DNA from: Chitinophagaceae bacterium
GTDB taxonomy: Bacteria > Bacteroidota > Bacteroidia > Chitinophagales > Chitinophagaceae
NCBI GenBank assembly: GCA_016786745.1
Contig: JAEUVS010000145.1
Span: 1-60,249 of the forward strand
Length of the DNA stretch: 60,249 nt
Reading direction: 5' to 3'
Positions 34,704 to 42,893 of this stretch are shown in pieces. Both the position numbers and the translations under genes were made by a program. The notes beneath the pieces were generated by a model that did no database searches, was not told the DNA's origin, and saw only the letters and a program-made list of their open reading frames with translations. The stretch's first letter is position 1, and each line of letters opens with the position of its first letter.

Positions 34704-35812
34704 TGAACATATCGAAGAACCTTTTTACACTTGGCATTGAAGAAGAGTATATGGTACTCGATCCGCTCACGCATGAGTTAAGGAGCCATGAGCAGAAAAT
34801 AGTGAACGAGGGACAGAAAGTAATTAAAGACAAGGTAAAGGCAGAAATGCACCAGGCCGTGGTGGAAGTAGGCACCGACATCTGTGCCAATGTAGATGAG
34901 GCTTATAAAGATGTAGCCTTCCTGAGAAAAACTATTTCGGAAATAGCAGAGAGTTTTGGTTTCTGGGTGGGCGCCGCCGGCACTCATCCGTTTAGCCACT
35001 GGCAAAGCCAACTCATTACCGACCACGCCCGCTACAGTGAAATTGTAAATGAATTACAGGAAGCCGCCCGAAGCAACCTGATATTTGGCCTCCATGTGCA
35101 TGTAGGCATGAGCGACAGGAACATGGCAAATCATATCGCCAATTCTACAAGGTATTTTCTCCCGCATATTTATGCGCTGAGCACCAACTCTCCTTTCTGG
35201 GAAGGAAGGATCACCGGGTATAAATCGTTCCGCACAAAAGTGTTTGACAAATTTCCACGCACCGGCATTCCTGATACATTTGAAAGTATTGAGGCGTACG
35301 ACAACTTTATCAAGTTGCTGGTAAAAACCAATTGCATTGATAACGCAAAAAAAATCTGGTGGGACCTGCGGGTGCATCCTTTTTTCAACACCGTTGAATT
35401 CAGGATATGCGATGTGCCGATGACCGTTTCGGAAACGATTGCCATCGCAGCCCTGTTCCAGGCCGTTTGCGCGAAAATTTACAAATTGCGGTCGCAGAAC
35501 ATGAACTTCATACAATACAGTCGCGCACTGATCAATGAGAATAAGTGGCGCGCCAGCAGGTATGGAATAGATGGGCGGCTTATTGATTTTGGAAAAGAAC
35601 AGGAAGTGAGCACACGAATACTGATCAATGAGCTTCTTGAATTTGTAGATGATGTACTCGACGACCTTGGCAGCAGGCACGCGGTTGCTTATATCAGCAA
35701 GATGCTTGAAAATGGCACCGGCGCCGACCGGCAGTTGAAGGTTTACGAGGAAACGAACAGTTTGGTGAGTGTAGTGGATTATATTCACGGGTCGTTTTTG
35801 AATGATGTGTGA
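34700..35812 (+). CDS. Carboxylate-amine ligase, GCS2/YbdK family
   Basis: A 370-residue relative of glutamate-cysteine ligase. Motifs: FTLGIEEEYMVLDPLTHELR with the metal Glu cluster, QAVVEVGTDICANVDEA, GAAGTHPFSHW, FGLHVHVGM, LSTNSPFWEGRITGYKSFR and WDLRVHPFFNTVEFRICDVP. E. coli YbdK has weak glutamate-cysteine ligase activity, but the physiological role of most members is open. The start lies in ATGATGA and overlaps the ATP-grasp stop. The paired ligases suggest stepwise formation of two amide bonds in one product. A degenerate 7-bp repeat follows its stop. Confidence 0.92.
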   Translation: MMNISKNLFTLGIEEEYMVLDPLTHELRSHEQKIVNEGQKVIKDKVKAEMHQAVVEVGTDICANVDEAYKDVAFLRKTISEIAESFGFWVGAAGTHPFSHWQSQLITDHARYSEIVNELQEAARSNLIFGLHVHVGMSDRNMANHIANSTRYFLPHIYALSTNSPFWEGRITGYKSFRTKVFDKFPRTGIPDTFESIEAYDNFIKLLVKTNCIDNAKKIWWDLRVHPFFNTVEFRICDVPMTVSETIAIAALFQAVCAKIYKLRSQNMNFIQYSRALINENKWRASRYGIDGRLIDFGKEQEVSTRILINELLEFVDDVLDDLGSRHAVAYISKMLENGTGADRQLKVYEETNSLVSVVDYIHGSFLNDV

Positions 35813-35815
35813 TTT

Positions 35816-35871
35816 GCGTGAGGCGTAAGACGTAGTAAGGGCCATTGTCATCCCGAGCGCAGCGAGGGATC
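35816..35871. repeat. Degenerate GCGTGAN run plus palindromic TCATCCCGAGC element
   Basis: GCGTGAGGCGTAAGACGTAG (35816-35835) is a decayed 7-bp-periodic run directly behind the YbdK stop. It is followed by GTCATCCCGAGCGCAGCGAG and GGATC (35847-35871), a compact copy of the second family. Both families thus sit in the same 70-bp gap. Confidence 0.75.
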
Positions 35872-35882
35872 TGTAAATAACG

Positions 35883-36356
35883 ATGTCTGAAGAACTAAAC
35901 ATATCAAAGGGCACAAAAACCGAGCAATACGAATCACTGCTTCCGCAAATAAAAGCAGTAGTCGAAGCCGAAACAGATCTCATCGCGAACCTCGCCAACG
36001 TTTGTGCGTGCCTGAAAGAACAATTCGGATGGCTATGGGTAGGATTCTATCTCGTAAAAGATGATGAACTGGTGCTCGGCCCCTTCCAGGGACCGCTGGC
36101 CTGCACACGCATAAAAAAAGGAAAAGGCGTTTGCGGCACAAGCTGGGAGAAAAAAGAAACACTGGTAGTTGCCGACGTAAATGCTTTCCCGGGGCACATC
36201 GCCTGCAGCAGTCTTTCTCTTTCCGAAATCGTTGTTCCCGTAATGCGCGGCAACAAGGTAGTTGCCGTGCTCGACGTTGACAGCGAGCGCTATAATTTCT
36301 TCGATAAAACGGACCAGCAATACCTTGAAGCGCTCGTAAATTTCATTGTTTTCTAA
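35883..36356 (+). CDS. Free-methionine-(R)-sulfoxide reductase-type GAF protein
   Basis: A 157-residue cytosolic single GAF domain. It shows the three conserved cysteines of the fRMsr family in LACTRIKKGKGVCGTSW and HIACSS, and the typical WVGFYLVKDDELVLGPFQGP and IVVPVMRGNKVVAVLDVDS. Reduces free methionine-R-sulfoxide with thioredoxin. Its presence between the ligase pair and the amidotransferase-like gene may be chance or point to a thiol or oxidative-stress link. Its 3' end reaches into the promoter of the next gene. Confidence 0.9.
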   Translation: MSEELNISKGTKTEQYESLLPQIKAVVEAETDLIANLANVCACLKEQFGWLWVGFYLVKDDELVLGPFQGPLACTRIKKGKGVCGTSWEKKETLVVADVNAFPGHIACSSLSLSEIVVPVMRGNKVVAVLDVDSERYNFFDKTDQQYLEALVNFIVF

Positions 36357-36362
36357 TGTTTG

Positions 36363-36370
36363 TATTTTTG
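36363..36370 (+). promoter_or_regulatory. -7 promoter element TATTTTTG, leaderless layout
   Basis: TATTTTTG is followed by 5 bp (CGGTT) and ATG 36376, so the transcript would begin at about the start codon. It overlaps the 3' end of the fRMsr gene, which ends at 36356, by no more than the -33 region. The -33 match (TTTC at 36341) is weak. Confidence 0.5.
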
Positions 36371-36375
36371 CGGTT

Positions 36376-37215
36376 ATGTTGAATGACCATAAACAGGTGA
36401 AAATCGCAATCCTCGACCTGTATGAAGGCGCTCCTAACGAAGGCATGCGCTGTATCCGGCAGCTCCTCAAAACCTATGCAAGCGAAAAGAAAATCGATAT
36501 CACTTACGAAGAATTCGATGTAAGGCTCGATAAAAAAGTACCTGGCCTTAACTTCGACCTTTATATATCAACCGGTGGTCCCGGCTCGCCGCTCGGTGAA
36601 GAAGATGCCGAATGGGAAAATATTTATTTTAACTGGATTGGAAGCATAGAACATTACAATAGCAGCGACGATAACGCCGCGAAAAAACATGTGTTGTTTA
36701 TCTGTCACTCTTTCCAGATGGCGTGCCGCTATTTCGAAGTAGGCAATGTGTCGAAACGAAAATCAACAGCGTTCGGCGTTTTCCCCGTACATATTGTTGG
36801 CGAAGGAAAACAGGAACCTTTATTCAGCGGGCTGCCTGATCCGTTTTATGCAGTAGATAGCAGGGACTACCAGGTGGTGGAACCCGATTACGGTAAAATT
36901 GAAACGATGGGGGCATCGGTACTTGCGATTGAAAAGGAACGTCCGCACGTGCCACTTGAAAGGGCGGTGATGGCTTTGCGTTTCAATGACTATATGCTCG
37001 GTACACAATTTCATCCTGAAGCCGACGCAGAGGGCATGACGATGTATCTTCAGCGACAGGATAAAAAAGACATGGTGATTGAAAATCATGGCTTGCACAA
37101 ATGGCAATCGATGATAGATCACCTTAACGACCCGGATAAAATCAGCTGCACCTATTCGCATGTGATACCGAATTTTCTTGACCAGGCGATAAAGGCGCAG
37201 TGGAACGGCTTTTGA
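36376..37215 (+). CDS. Class I glutamine amidotransferase-like protein
   Basis: A 279-residue stand-alone protein of GMP-synthase-GATase type. Nucleophile Cys in VLFICHSFQMACRYF and the catalytic His/Glu pair in GTQFHPEADAEGM are in place; the oxyanion glycines are in YISTGGPGSPLG. It starts MLNDHKQVKIAILDLYEGAP. ATG 36376 is chosen over 36346 because the promoter element lies between them. Such proteins release ammonia from glutamine or hydrolyse gamma-glutamyl bonds; beside a GCS2/ATP-grasp pair, hydrolysis of a gamma-glutamyl amide is a fair guess. The GH15 gene follows after 12 bp. Confidence 0.88.
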   Translation: MLNDHKQVKIAILDLYEGAPNEGMRCIRQLLKTYASEKKIDITYEEFDVRLDKKVPGLNFDLYISTGGPGSPLGEEDAEWENIYFNWIGSIEHYNSSDDNAAKKHVLFICHSFQMACRYFEVGNVSKRKSTAFGVFPVHIVGEGKQEPLFSGLPDPFYAVDSRDYQVVEPDYGKIETMGASVLAIEKERPHVPLERAVMALRFNDYMLGTQFHPEADAEGMTMYLQRQDKKDMVIENHGLHKWQSMIDHLNDPDKISCTYSHVIPNFLDQAIKAQWNGF

Positions 37216-37227
37216 TACAATACGCAC

Positions 37228-39009
37228 ATGGAAAAACATACGTACCAGGCTGGCCTGATAGGTAACTGTTCATACCTGGCCCACGTTAACATCAACACAA
37301 ATATCACATGGCTATGCTGGCCGCGTTTCGACAGCTCGTTTGTATTTGGAGGGCTGCTCGATAGCGAAAAAGGCGGCGAGTTTTCCATACTTCCCGCAAC
37401 ACCATACACGTCAAAACAATATTACCGAGAGAATACCAATATTCTCTGCACAGAAATTTCAAGCGAAGAAGGCAAGTACCGCATTACCGATTTTGCACCC
37501 CGGTTCAAACAGTTCGACAGGTTTTTTAAGCCTCTGATGCTTATTCGCAAAATAGAGCCGCTTGAAGGATTGCCGCGAATAAAAATTAACTGCAAACCCG
37601 TTTATGAATATGCTGAACGCGAACTCGAAACTGTACGGGGCAGCAATCACATCGAATACCAGGGAGGCCCCGACAAAATCAGGCTCACAACGAATATCCC
37701 TGTGAGTTATATCATCGAGGGCCATTACTTCATTCTCAACGAAACCCGTTATTTGCTCCTCACCTACGGAGCGCCGCTTGAGGCGCCACTTGAAAGTACC
37801 GCGGAAACATTTCTGAGAGAAACCACTGCTTACTGGCGCACGTGGATAAAACATTCTTCCATCGTACGTTTTCATCAGCCATTCGTAATTCGCGCCGCAC
37901 TGTGCCTTAAAATTCACCAGTATGAAGACACCGGCGCCATCATTGCGGCAAGCACTACCAGCCTGCCCGAATATGATGGCAGCGGACGAAACTGGGACTA
38001 TCGTTTCTGCTGGCTGCGTGATACTTATTACGTAATTACGTCGCTTAACCACATTGGTCATTTTGAAGAGATGGAAAAATATTTCCATTATGTAACCGAC
38101 ATATGTTTTTCCGAACAGGTGCGTTACCAACCGCTATATGGAATCACCGGCGAACGACAGCTGACAGAACGTATTCTACCGGGATTAAAAGGCTATCTCG
38201 GTAACCAGCCCGTACGTATAGGCAACCAGGCTTACGAGCATATTCAGAACGATATATATGGACAGGTGCTTATTTCGCTCCTGCCGTTATACACCGATCA
38301 CCGTTTTGTTTTCCATGAAAGAAAAGATTCAGCGAGATGGATAGACACGGTGCTGAGCAAGATTGAAATGACCATAGATGAGAAGGATGCAGGCATCTGG
38401 GAGTTCCGCAATATGGCGCATTATCATGCGTACAGCAACCTGTTCCAATGGGCGGGATGTTGCGCAGCAGAAAAAATGGCAACGCTGATCGGTGACGATA
38501 GGCTTCTTCAACGCGCTAAAATATTGAAGGAAAAAGCCGCAGCGCATATTGAAAGCTGTTACGATCCCGAGCGGAAAGTATACAGGCACGCCAAAAGCAG
38601 CTCGCACCTCGATGCGAGTACGCTGCAATTGATCATGATGAACTTCATTGATCCCGCATCTCAGAAAGCCAGGGATCACCTCGCAGCGCTGGAGAAAGAA
38701 TTGCGCACTCCAAAAGGATTATTCTACCGCTATCTTCACTCCGACGATTTCGGCAAACCAAAAACAACATTTTTGATCTGTGCGTTCTGGTATGTCGAAG
38801 CGCTTGCATGCGTTGGAAGAATTGATGATGCGATCCGCGAATTCGAGAACCTGTTACAATATTCCAACCACCTGTTGCTTTTTAGTGAAGATGTAGATGA
38901 AGAAACAGGAAGCCAGTGGGGCAATTTCCCGCAGGCGTACAGTCACGTTGGACTAATGAACGCCGCTTACAGGATCGCTATGAAGCTCGACACTCCGATC
39001 TTCCTTTAG
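37228..39009 (+). CDS. Glycoside hydrolase family 15 (glucoamylase/trehalase-like)
   Basis: A 593-residue cytosolic alpha-glucosidase. The N-terminal beta-sandwich (about 1-230) begins YQAGLIGNCSYLAHVNINTN with the GH15 hallmark ITWLCWPRFDSSFVFGGLLD. The (alpha/alpha)6 barrel has GRNWDYRFCWLRDTYY and, near the end, DEETGSQWGNFPQAYSHVGL, which carry the acidic catalytic residues. No signal peptide. GH15 members of this length often act on trehalose. It lies head-on to the trehalose-6-P synthase/phosphatase gene with stops overlapping by 4 bp, which supports a trehalose role. It is probably co-transcribed with the amidotransferase-like gene. Confidence 0.92.
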   Translation: MEKHTYQAGLIGNCSYLAHVNINTNITWLCWPRFDSSFVFGGLLDSEKGGEFSILPATPYTSKQYYRENTNILCTEISSEEGKYRITDFAPRFKQFDRFFKPLMLIRKIEPLEGLPRIKINCKPVYEYAERELETVRGSNHIEYQGGPDKIRLTTNIPVSYIIEGHYFILNETRYLLLTYGAPLEAPLESTAETFLRETTAYWRTWIKHSSIVRFHQPFVIRAALCLKIHQYEDTGAIIAASTTSLPEYDGSGRNWDYRFCWLRDTYYVITSLNHIGHFEEMEKYFHYVTDICFSEQVRYQPLYGITGERQLTERILPGLKGYLGNQPVRIGNQAYEHIQNDIYGQVLISLLPLYTDHRFVFHERKDSARWIDTVLSKIEMTIDEKDAGIWEFRNMAHYHAYSNLFQWAGCCAAEKMATLIGDDRLLQRAKILKEKAAAHIESCYDPERKVYRHAKSSSHLDASTLQLIMMNFIDPASQKARDHLAALEKELRTPKGLFYRYLHSDDFGKPKTTFLICAFWYVEALACVGRIDDAIREFENLLQYSNHLLLFSEDVDEETGSQWGNFPQAYSHVGLMNAAYRIAMKLDTPIFL

Positions 39010-41219
39010 TTCATTATCGCCTGGTCTTTCGCCATGCTGTTAAAACTGGTCAGCTCCTTCAAAAAGTTGCGTACGTCGATATAATTACCGGTGTAGAAGC
39101 TTGCTGCCGAAACGTGGCTTCCCACTTTTATCGTAACCGCATCCGGCGGCAGTGCTTTAAAAATATCTTCATCAGTATGATCGTCGCCGATGGCCATAAT
39201 GAAATCATAGTCGCCTTCCTGCACAAAGTTCATTACCGCTTTGCCCTTGTTGATCTCAATATTTTTTATTTCAACCACCTTATTTCCCGGCAACAATTGC
39301 AGCCCCTTGTCTTCAACGAGGTAGCGCAACGTGTTCATGAGCTCATTTGTTCTCAGTTCCCCAAGGCTCTCCTCCACTTTACGATAGTGCCATACCAATG
39401 AAAAATCTTTTTCTTCGATAAAAGCGCCCGGGGTGCGGTCGGTGAATGAATCAAGCACCTGGTAAAAATCTTTCTTCCAGTTCGAGCTTAAACCGGGAAC
39501 ACTTATCCAGTTGTTATGTCTTGTTTTCGTCCACGCTCCATGTTCGGAAATCATGTCTACGTCGAGGTCGCCAAACCATTTTTCGAGAAAGCGAGGGTTG
39601 CGGCCGCTCACGAGAACAAGTTTGTTCGCTGCGTCCGAAGAGAGTTGTTTCAGCAACTGGTATAGTTCTTCATCGGGTGCGGCAAGTTCAATATTGGTTT
39701 TAAAGCCAACAAGTGTTCCGTCGTAGTCCAGGAAAATGATCCTGCGGCTGGTAGAAGCGTACTTTCTTTTGATGTTATAACGGGTAGAACTGTTGATGCG
39801 TTTGGCATACATCGACTGTTGCATCTGCTTAACTTCTGTAAGCCTGTTCATAAACAACTTTACCCAGTGTGAAATGTTAAACTTCATTACTATATCTTTC
39901 ATCATCTTCATCCGTCGTGATTGCTCCTGTTCCGGCATGTTCAACGCTTCTATAATAGCGTTCGACATGGCCTCAATATTGTTCGGGTTTACAATTAAAG
40001 CGTCTACGAGCTCTTTTGAGGCTCCGGCCATTTCGCTCAGGATCAGAACGCCATCGTCATTCTGCCTGCTTGCCACATATTCTTTGCACACAAGGTTCAT
40101 TCCATCGCGCATGGGTGTTACGAGGCAGGTATGGGCCTTCGCATACAACGCCGAGAGTTCTTCCATCGGAAAAGAGCGGTAGAAGTAATTAACCGGCTGC
40201 CATTCCATGGTACGGTAGCGCGCGTTTATACTTCCCACAAATTTATCTATTTCGTCGCGCAGTTCCTTGTATTGCGGCACATTATCGCGGGAAGGCACAA
40301 CGATCATATACAACGAAATCCTGCACATGTAATCGGGATTGTTCTGCAAAAGCATTTCAAACGCCTGCAGGCGCTGTAAAATCCCCTTGCTGTAATCGAG
40401 CCGGTCTATCGACAGGATCATCTTTACATCGCCGAACATTTTATCGAGAGTGGCCACGCGTTCCTTCACATCCTGCGACCGAACAAACTCAGCAAATTTC
40501 TGACTGTCGACGCCCATCGGAAAACTATCCACTACAATACTCCTGTTGTTGTAGCTGATTTCATTCGAAGATGAAATAATGGAAGTCATCAACCTGCGCG
40601 TCGATTGCACAAGATGCCTGGCATCATCAAATGTGTGAAAGCCGATAAGGTCGGCGCCCAGTATTCCTTCCAATATCTCGAGGCGCCACGGAATGAGCCT
40701 GAAAAGCTCATACGAAGGAAAGGGTATGTGCTGGAAGAAACCGATAGTAATGTCGGGAAGCACGGAACGAATAAGCCCGGGAAGCAACAGCAGCTGGTAA
40801 TCGTGTATCCAGATAGTATCGCCCGGATCCGCTACATCGAGGATGATGTCCCGGAATTTCTTATTTACGTTCAGGTAACAATCCCAATACGATTTATTGT
40901 AGCGGGCATAGGTGGGCATATAGTGGAACACCGGCCACAACACTTCATTTGAAAAACCTTCATAGTATTGGTTGATCTCATCCTGTGTTAAGAAAACAGG
41001 CTTAAGATTCTTTAAATCCAGTTCGTGAGTTAACCTCCGCTTTTCCTCTTCATCATTCACCTCCAGCCCGGGCCAGCCCACCCAAATATTTCCGGATTGC
41101 TCGTAAATAGATCCTAATCCCGTTGCCAAACCGCCTTCACTCTGTACAAAAGAAAACTCGCCACTATTCTCAACCAATTTCACCGGTAATCTATTCGAAA
41201 CGATAATCGTCTTGCTCAT
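39006..41219 (-). CDS. otsAB: Bifunctional trehalose-6-phosphate synthase/phosphatase
   Basis: A fused enzyme of 737 residues that makes trehalose from UDP-glucose and glucose-6-P in two steps. The GT20 synthase half (about 1-490) has SNRLPVKLVENSGEFSFVQS, WIHDYQLLLLPGLIRSV, SIDRLDYSKGILQRLQAFE and TPMRDGMNLVCKEYVASR. The HAD phosphatase half has FLDYDGTLVGF (nucleophile Asp), LVSGRNPRF and MAIGDDHTDEDIF. ATG 41219 is preferred over TTG 41222. All key residues are present. Trehalose serves against osmotic and desiccation stress. It is convergent with GH15, so synthesis and breakdown genes share a 3' end. Confidence 0.95.
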   Translation of the reverse strand: MSKTIIVSNRLPVKLVENSGEFSFVQSEGGLATGLGSIYEQSGNIWVGWPGLEVNDEEEKRRLTHELDLKNLKPVFLTQDEINQYYEGFSNEVLWPVFHYMPTYARYNKSYWDCYLNVNKKFRDIILDVADPGDTIWIHDYQLLLLPGLIRSVLPDITIGFFQHIPFPSYELFRLIPWRLEILEGILGADLIGFHTFDDARHLVQSTRRLMTSIISSSNEISYNNRSIVVDSFPMGVDSQKFAEFVRSQDVKERVATLDKMFGDVKMILSIDRLDYSKGILQRLQAFEMLLQNNPDYMCRISLYMIVVPSRDNVPQYKELRDEIDKFVGSINARYRTMEWQPVNYFYRSFPMEELSALYAKAHTCLVTPMRDGMNLVCKEYVASRQNDDGVLILSEMAGASKELVDALIVNPNNIEAMSNAIIEALNMPEQEQSRRMKMMKDIVMKFNISHWVKLFMNRLTEVKQMQQSMYAKRINSSTRYNIKRKYASTSRRIIFLDYDGTLVGFKTNIELAAPDEELYQLLKQLSSDAANKLVLVSGRNPRFLEKWFGDLDVDMISEHGAWTKTRHNNWISVPGLSSNWKKDFYQVLDSFTDRTPGAFIEEKDFSLVWHYRKVEESLGELRTNELMNTLRYLVEDKGLQLLPGNKVVEIKNIEINKGKAVMNFVQEGDYDFIMAIGDDHTDEDIFKALPPDAVTIKVGSHVSAASFYTGNYIDVRNFLKELTSFNSMAKDQAIMN

Positions 41220-41476
41220 CAATATGAATTAGTTGATAACTAAATTAATAACATTAATAAACATACCAGCAATCTTATTCATTAACTCTCAAAGCCATCT
41301 GAGAATTAGAAATTTAATAATAACGTAAATAAATATCTGAAAGGAAAATGTAGAAAAGATTCCCCAGGAAATTGAAAATCTTTTCGCTTTATTATATCAT
41401 GGTTGAATTATGATTATGGCAAGCTATTTTATTTATAACGATGAGTAACACCTTTCGTAAATAAAAATGTAATGTC

Positions 41477-41629
41477 ATGGGAAATCTTCTGTACATCATT
41501 GCAGTGATTCTGATAATCGCATGGGCGATTGGATTTTTAGGCTATAGCGCCGGTGGTTTAATACACATTTTGCTTGTAATCGCTGTAATCGCGATAGTGT
41601 TAAGGTTAATTCGTGGCTCAGGCGTGTAG
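41477..41629 (+). CDS. Small membrane protein, lmo0937-like, 50 aa
   Basis: MGNLLYIIAVILIIAWAIGF starts a 50-residue protein with two hydrophobic helices, GYSAGGLIHILLVIAVIAIV and a basic end RLIRGSGV. This matches the short lmo0937/DUF5670-type membrane protein family, often stress-linked by expression though of unknown function. It is preceded by an AT-rich gap of about 257 bp (41220-41476), which must hold the divergent promoters of this gene and otsAB; I could not fix them with confidence. A strong terminator follows at 41682. Confidence 0.82.
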   Translation: MGNLLYIIAVILIIAWAIGFLGYSAGGLIHILLVIAVIAIVLRLIRGSGV

Positions 41630-41680
41630 CGCACTTTGAGCTTTATGCGTGAGAACAAAAGATCTTATGAACGATATTAA

Positions 41681-41704
41681 TAAACCCCCGTGGCAGGGGG
41701 TTTA
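41681..41704 (+). terminator. Rho-independent terminator
   Basis: AAACCCCC, loop GTGGCA, GGGGGTTT with flanking A and T. It lies 52 bp after the small membrane protein gene and 55 bp before rlmH. Confidence 0.8.
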
Positions 41705-41758
41705 ATCGTTACCCGAAAGGGATCTTTGGATAAAAGATTTATCTTTTCACAAAAAAGA

Positions 41759-42232
41759 ATGCACATTCAGTTCTGGTCCGTCGGAAAAAGTAACGACCAG
41801 TATGTTGCCGAAGGCATCACCGATTTTACAAAACGGATAAATAATTATTTCACCGCTTCATGGAAGATTATCCCACCTCCAAAGAACGCTTCTTCGCTGA
41901 TTGAAGCAGATCAGAAAAAGAAAGAAGCCGAACTCATCCTCAAACAACTTGATACTCCTGATTATCTCGTCGCGCTCGACGAACGCGGCAGGCCATTTAC
42001 CTCAAACCAGCTTTCTTCGTTTATACAGGACCGTGCGAACGACAGCACGAAACAGCTCATTTTTCTTATCGGAGGCGCTTTTGGCCTCGACAGTACCGTA
42101 TTGAAACGCGCCAACTTCACCTGGTCGCTCTCTGCATTAACATTTCCGCACCAGCTGGTACGACTCATCCTTGCCGAGCAGGTGTACCGCGCCTGCACAA
42201 TCCTGAGAAACGAAAAATATCATCACAGCTGA
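41759..42232 (+). CDS. rlmH: 23S rRNA (pseudouridine-1915-N3)-methyltransferase
   Basis: SPOUT-class enzyme that methylates pseudouridine 1915 in helix 69 of 23S rRNA on the assembled 70S ribosome. It has 157 residues, the family length. MHIQFWSVGKSNDQYVAEGI opens it; the SAM knot is in FLIGGAFGLDSTVLKRANFT and LTFPHQLVRLILAEQVYRAC, ending NEKYHHS as expected. ATG 41759 gives the standard N-terminus; the frame is open further upstream into the terminator but that part is not protein-like. Confidence 0.96.
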   Translation: MHIQFWSVGKSNDQYVAEGITDFTKRINNYFTASWKIIPPPKNASSLIEADQKKKEAELILKQLDTPDYLVALDERGRPFTSNQLSSFIQDRANDSTKQLIFLIGGAFGLDSTVLKRANFTWSLSALTFPHQLVRLILAEQVYRACTILRNEKYHHS

Positions 42233-42245
42233 CTATCTTTACGAC

Positions 42246-42893
42246 ATGGCGCTTTCCATCACGGTTATCATCATCATCATTACTGCTCTTGTATCATTTG
42301 GGGCTTTCAGAAACGAGAAATTGCTGAATGATCTTATCTTTTATCCACCGGCGGTTACAGAGAACAAACAATATTACAGGTTCATCACCTGTGGTTTTAT
42401 CCACGCAGATTTCGCCCACTTGTTGTTTAATATGTTCTCTCTATATCTCTTTGGCGACCTCGTAGAGAATCAGTTTAAATCAATTTTTGGAGAAAGTGGA
42501 AAAATACTTTACCTCGTCATGTACGTGCTCGCACTTGTTGTGAGCCTCCTTCCCACCTATTTCAAAAACAAAAACAACCAGTACTACAGAAGTCTTGGCG
42601 CCTCGGGGGCTGTATCGGCCGTGGTGTTCGCAGGACTAATGATGGCGCCATATCTTAAAGTGGGACTCTTCATTATCCCACCCATTATTCCAGGCTTTGT
42701 GTTCGGACCCCTCTACCTGGTTGTTTCTGCATGGCTCGACCGCAAGGGGGGCGATAATATCAATCATTCAGCCCACATCTGGGGGGCGCTTTTTGGCGTG
42801 GCGTTTTTAATTATTGTGGGATACCTGTCCGGGGGCAGGTACGATGCGATACAAACGTTTATTGAGGGAGTACGATATTATTTCAGGTCTTGA
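42246..42893 (+). CDS. Rhomboid family intramembrane serine protease
   Basis: A 215-residue inner-membrane protease with six helices. Active-site Ser lies in RSLGASGAVSAVVFAG, the His in NHSAHIWGALFGVAF, and the oxyanion Asn/His stretch in CGFIHADFAHLLFNMFSLYL. Substrate unknown. The start is preceded by TATCTTTA at 42234-42241, a near match to the -7 element, only 4 bp before ATG 42246. Its end overlaps the convergent tilS gene by 11 bp. Confidence 0.93.
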   Translation: MALSITVIIIIITALVSFGAFRNEKLLNDLIFYPPAVTENKQYYRFITCGFIHADFAHLLFNMFSLYLFGDLVENQFKSIFGESGKILYLVMYVLALVVSLLPTYFKNKNNQYYRSLGASGAVSAVVFAGLMMAPYLKVGLFIIPPIIPGFVFGPLYLVVSAWLDRKGGDNINHSAHIWGALFGVAFLIIVGYLSGGRYDAIQTFIEGVRYYFRS

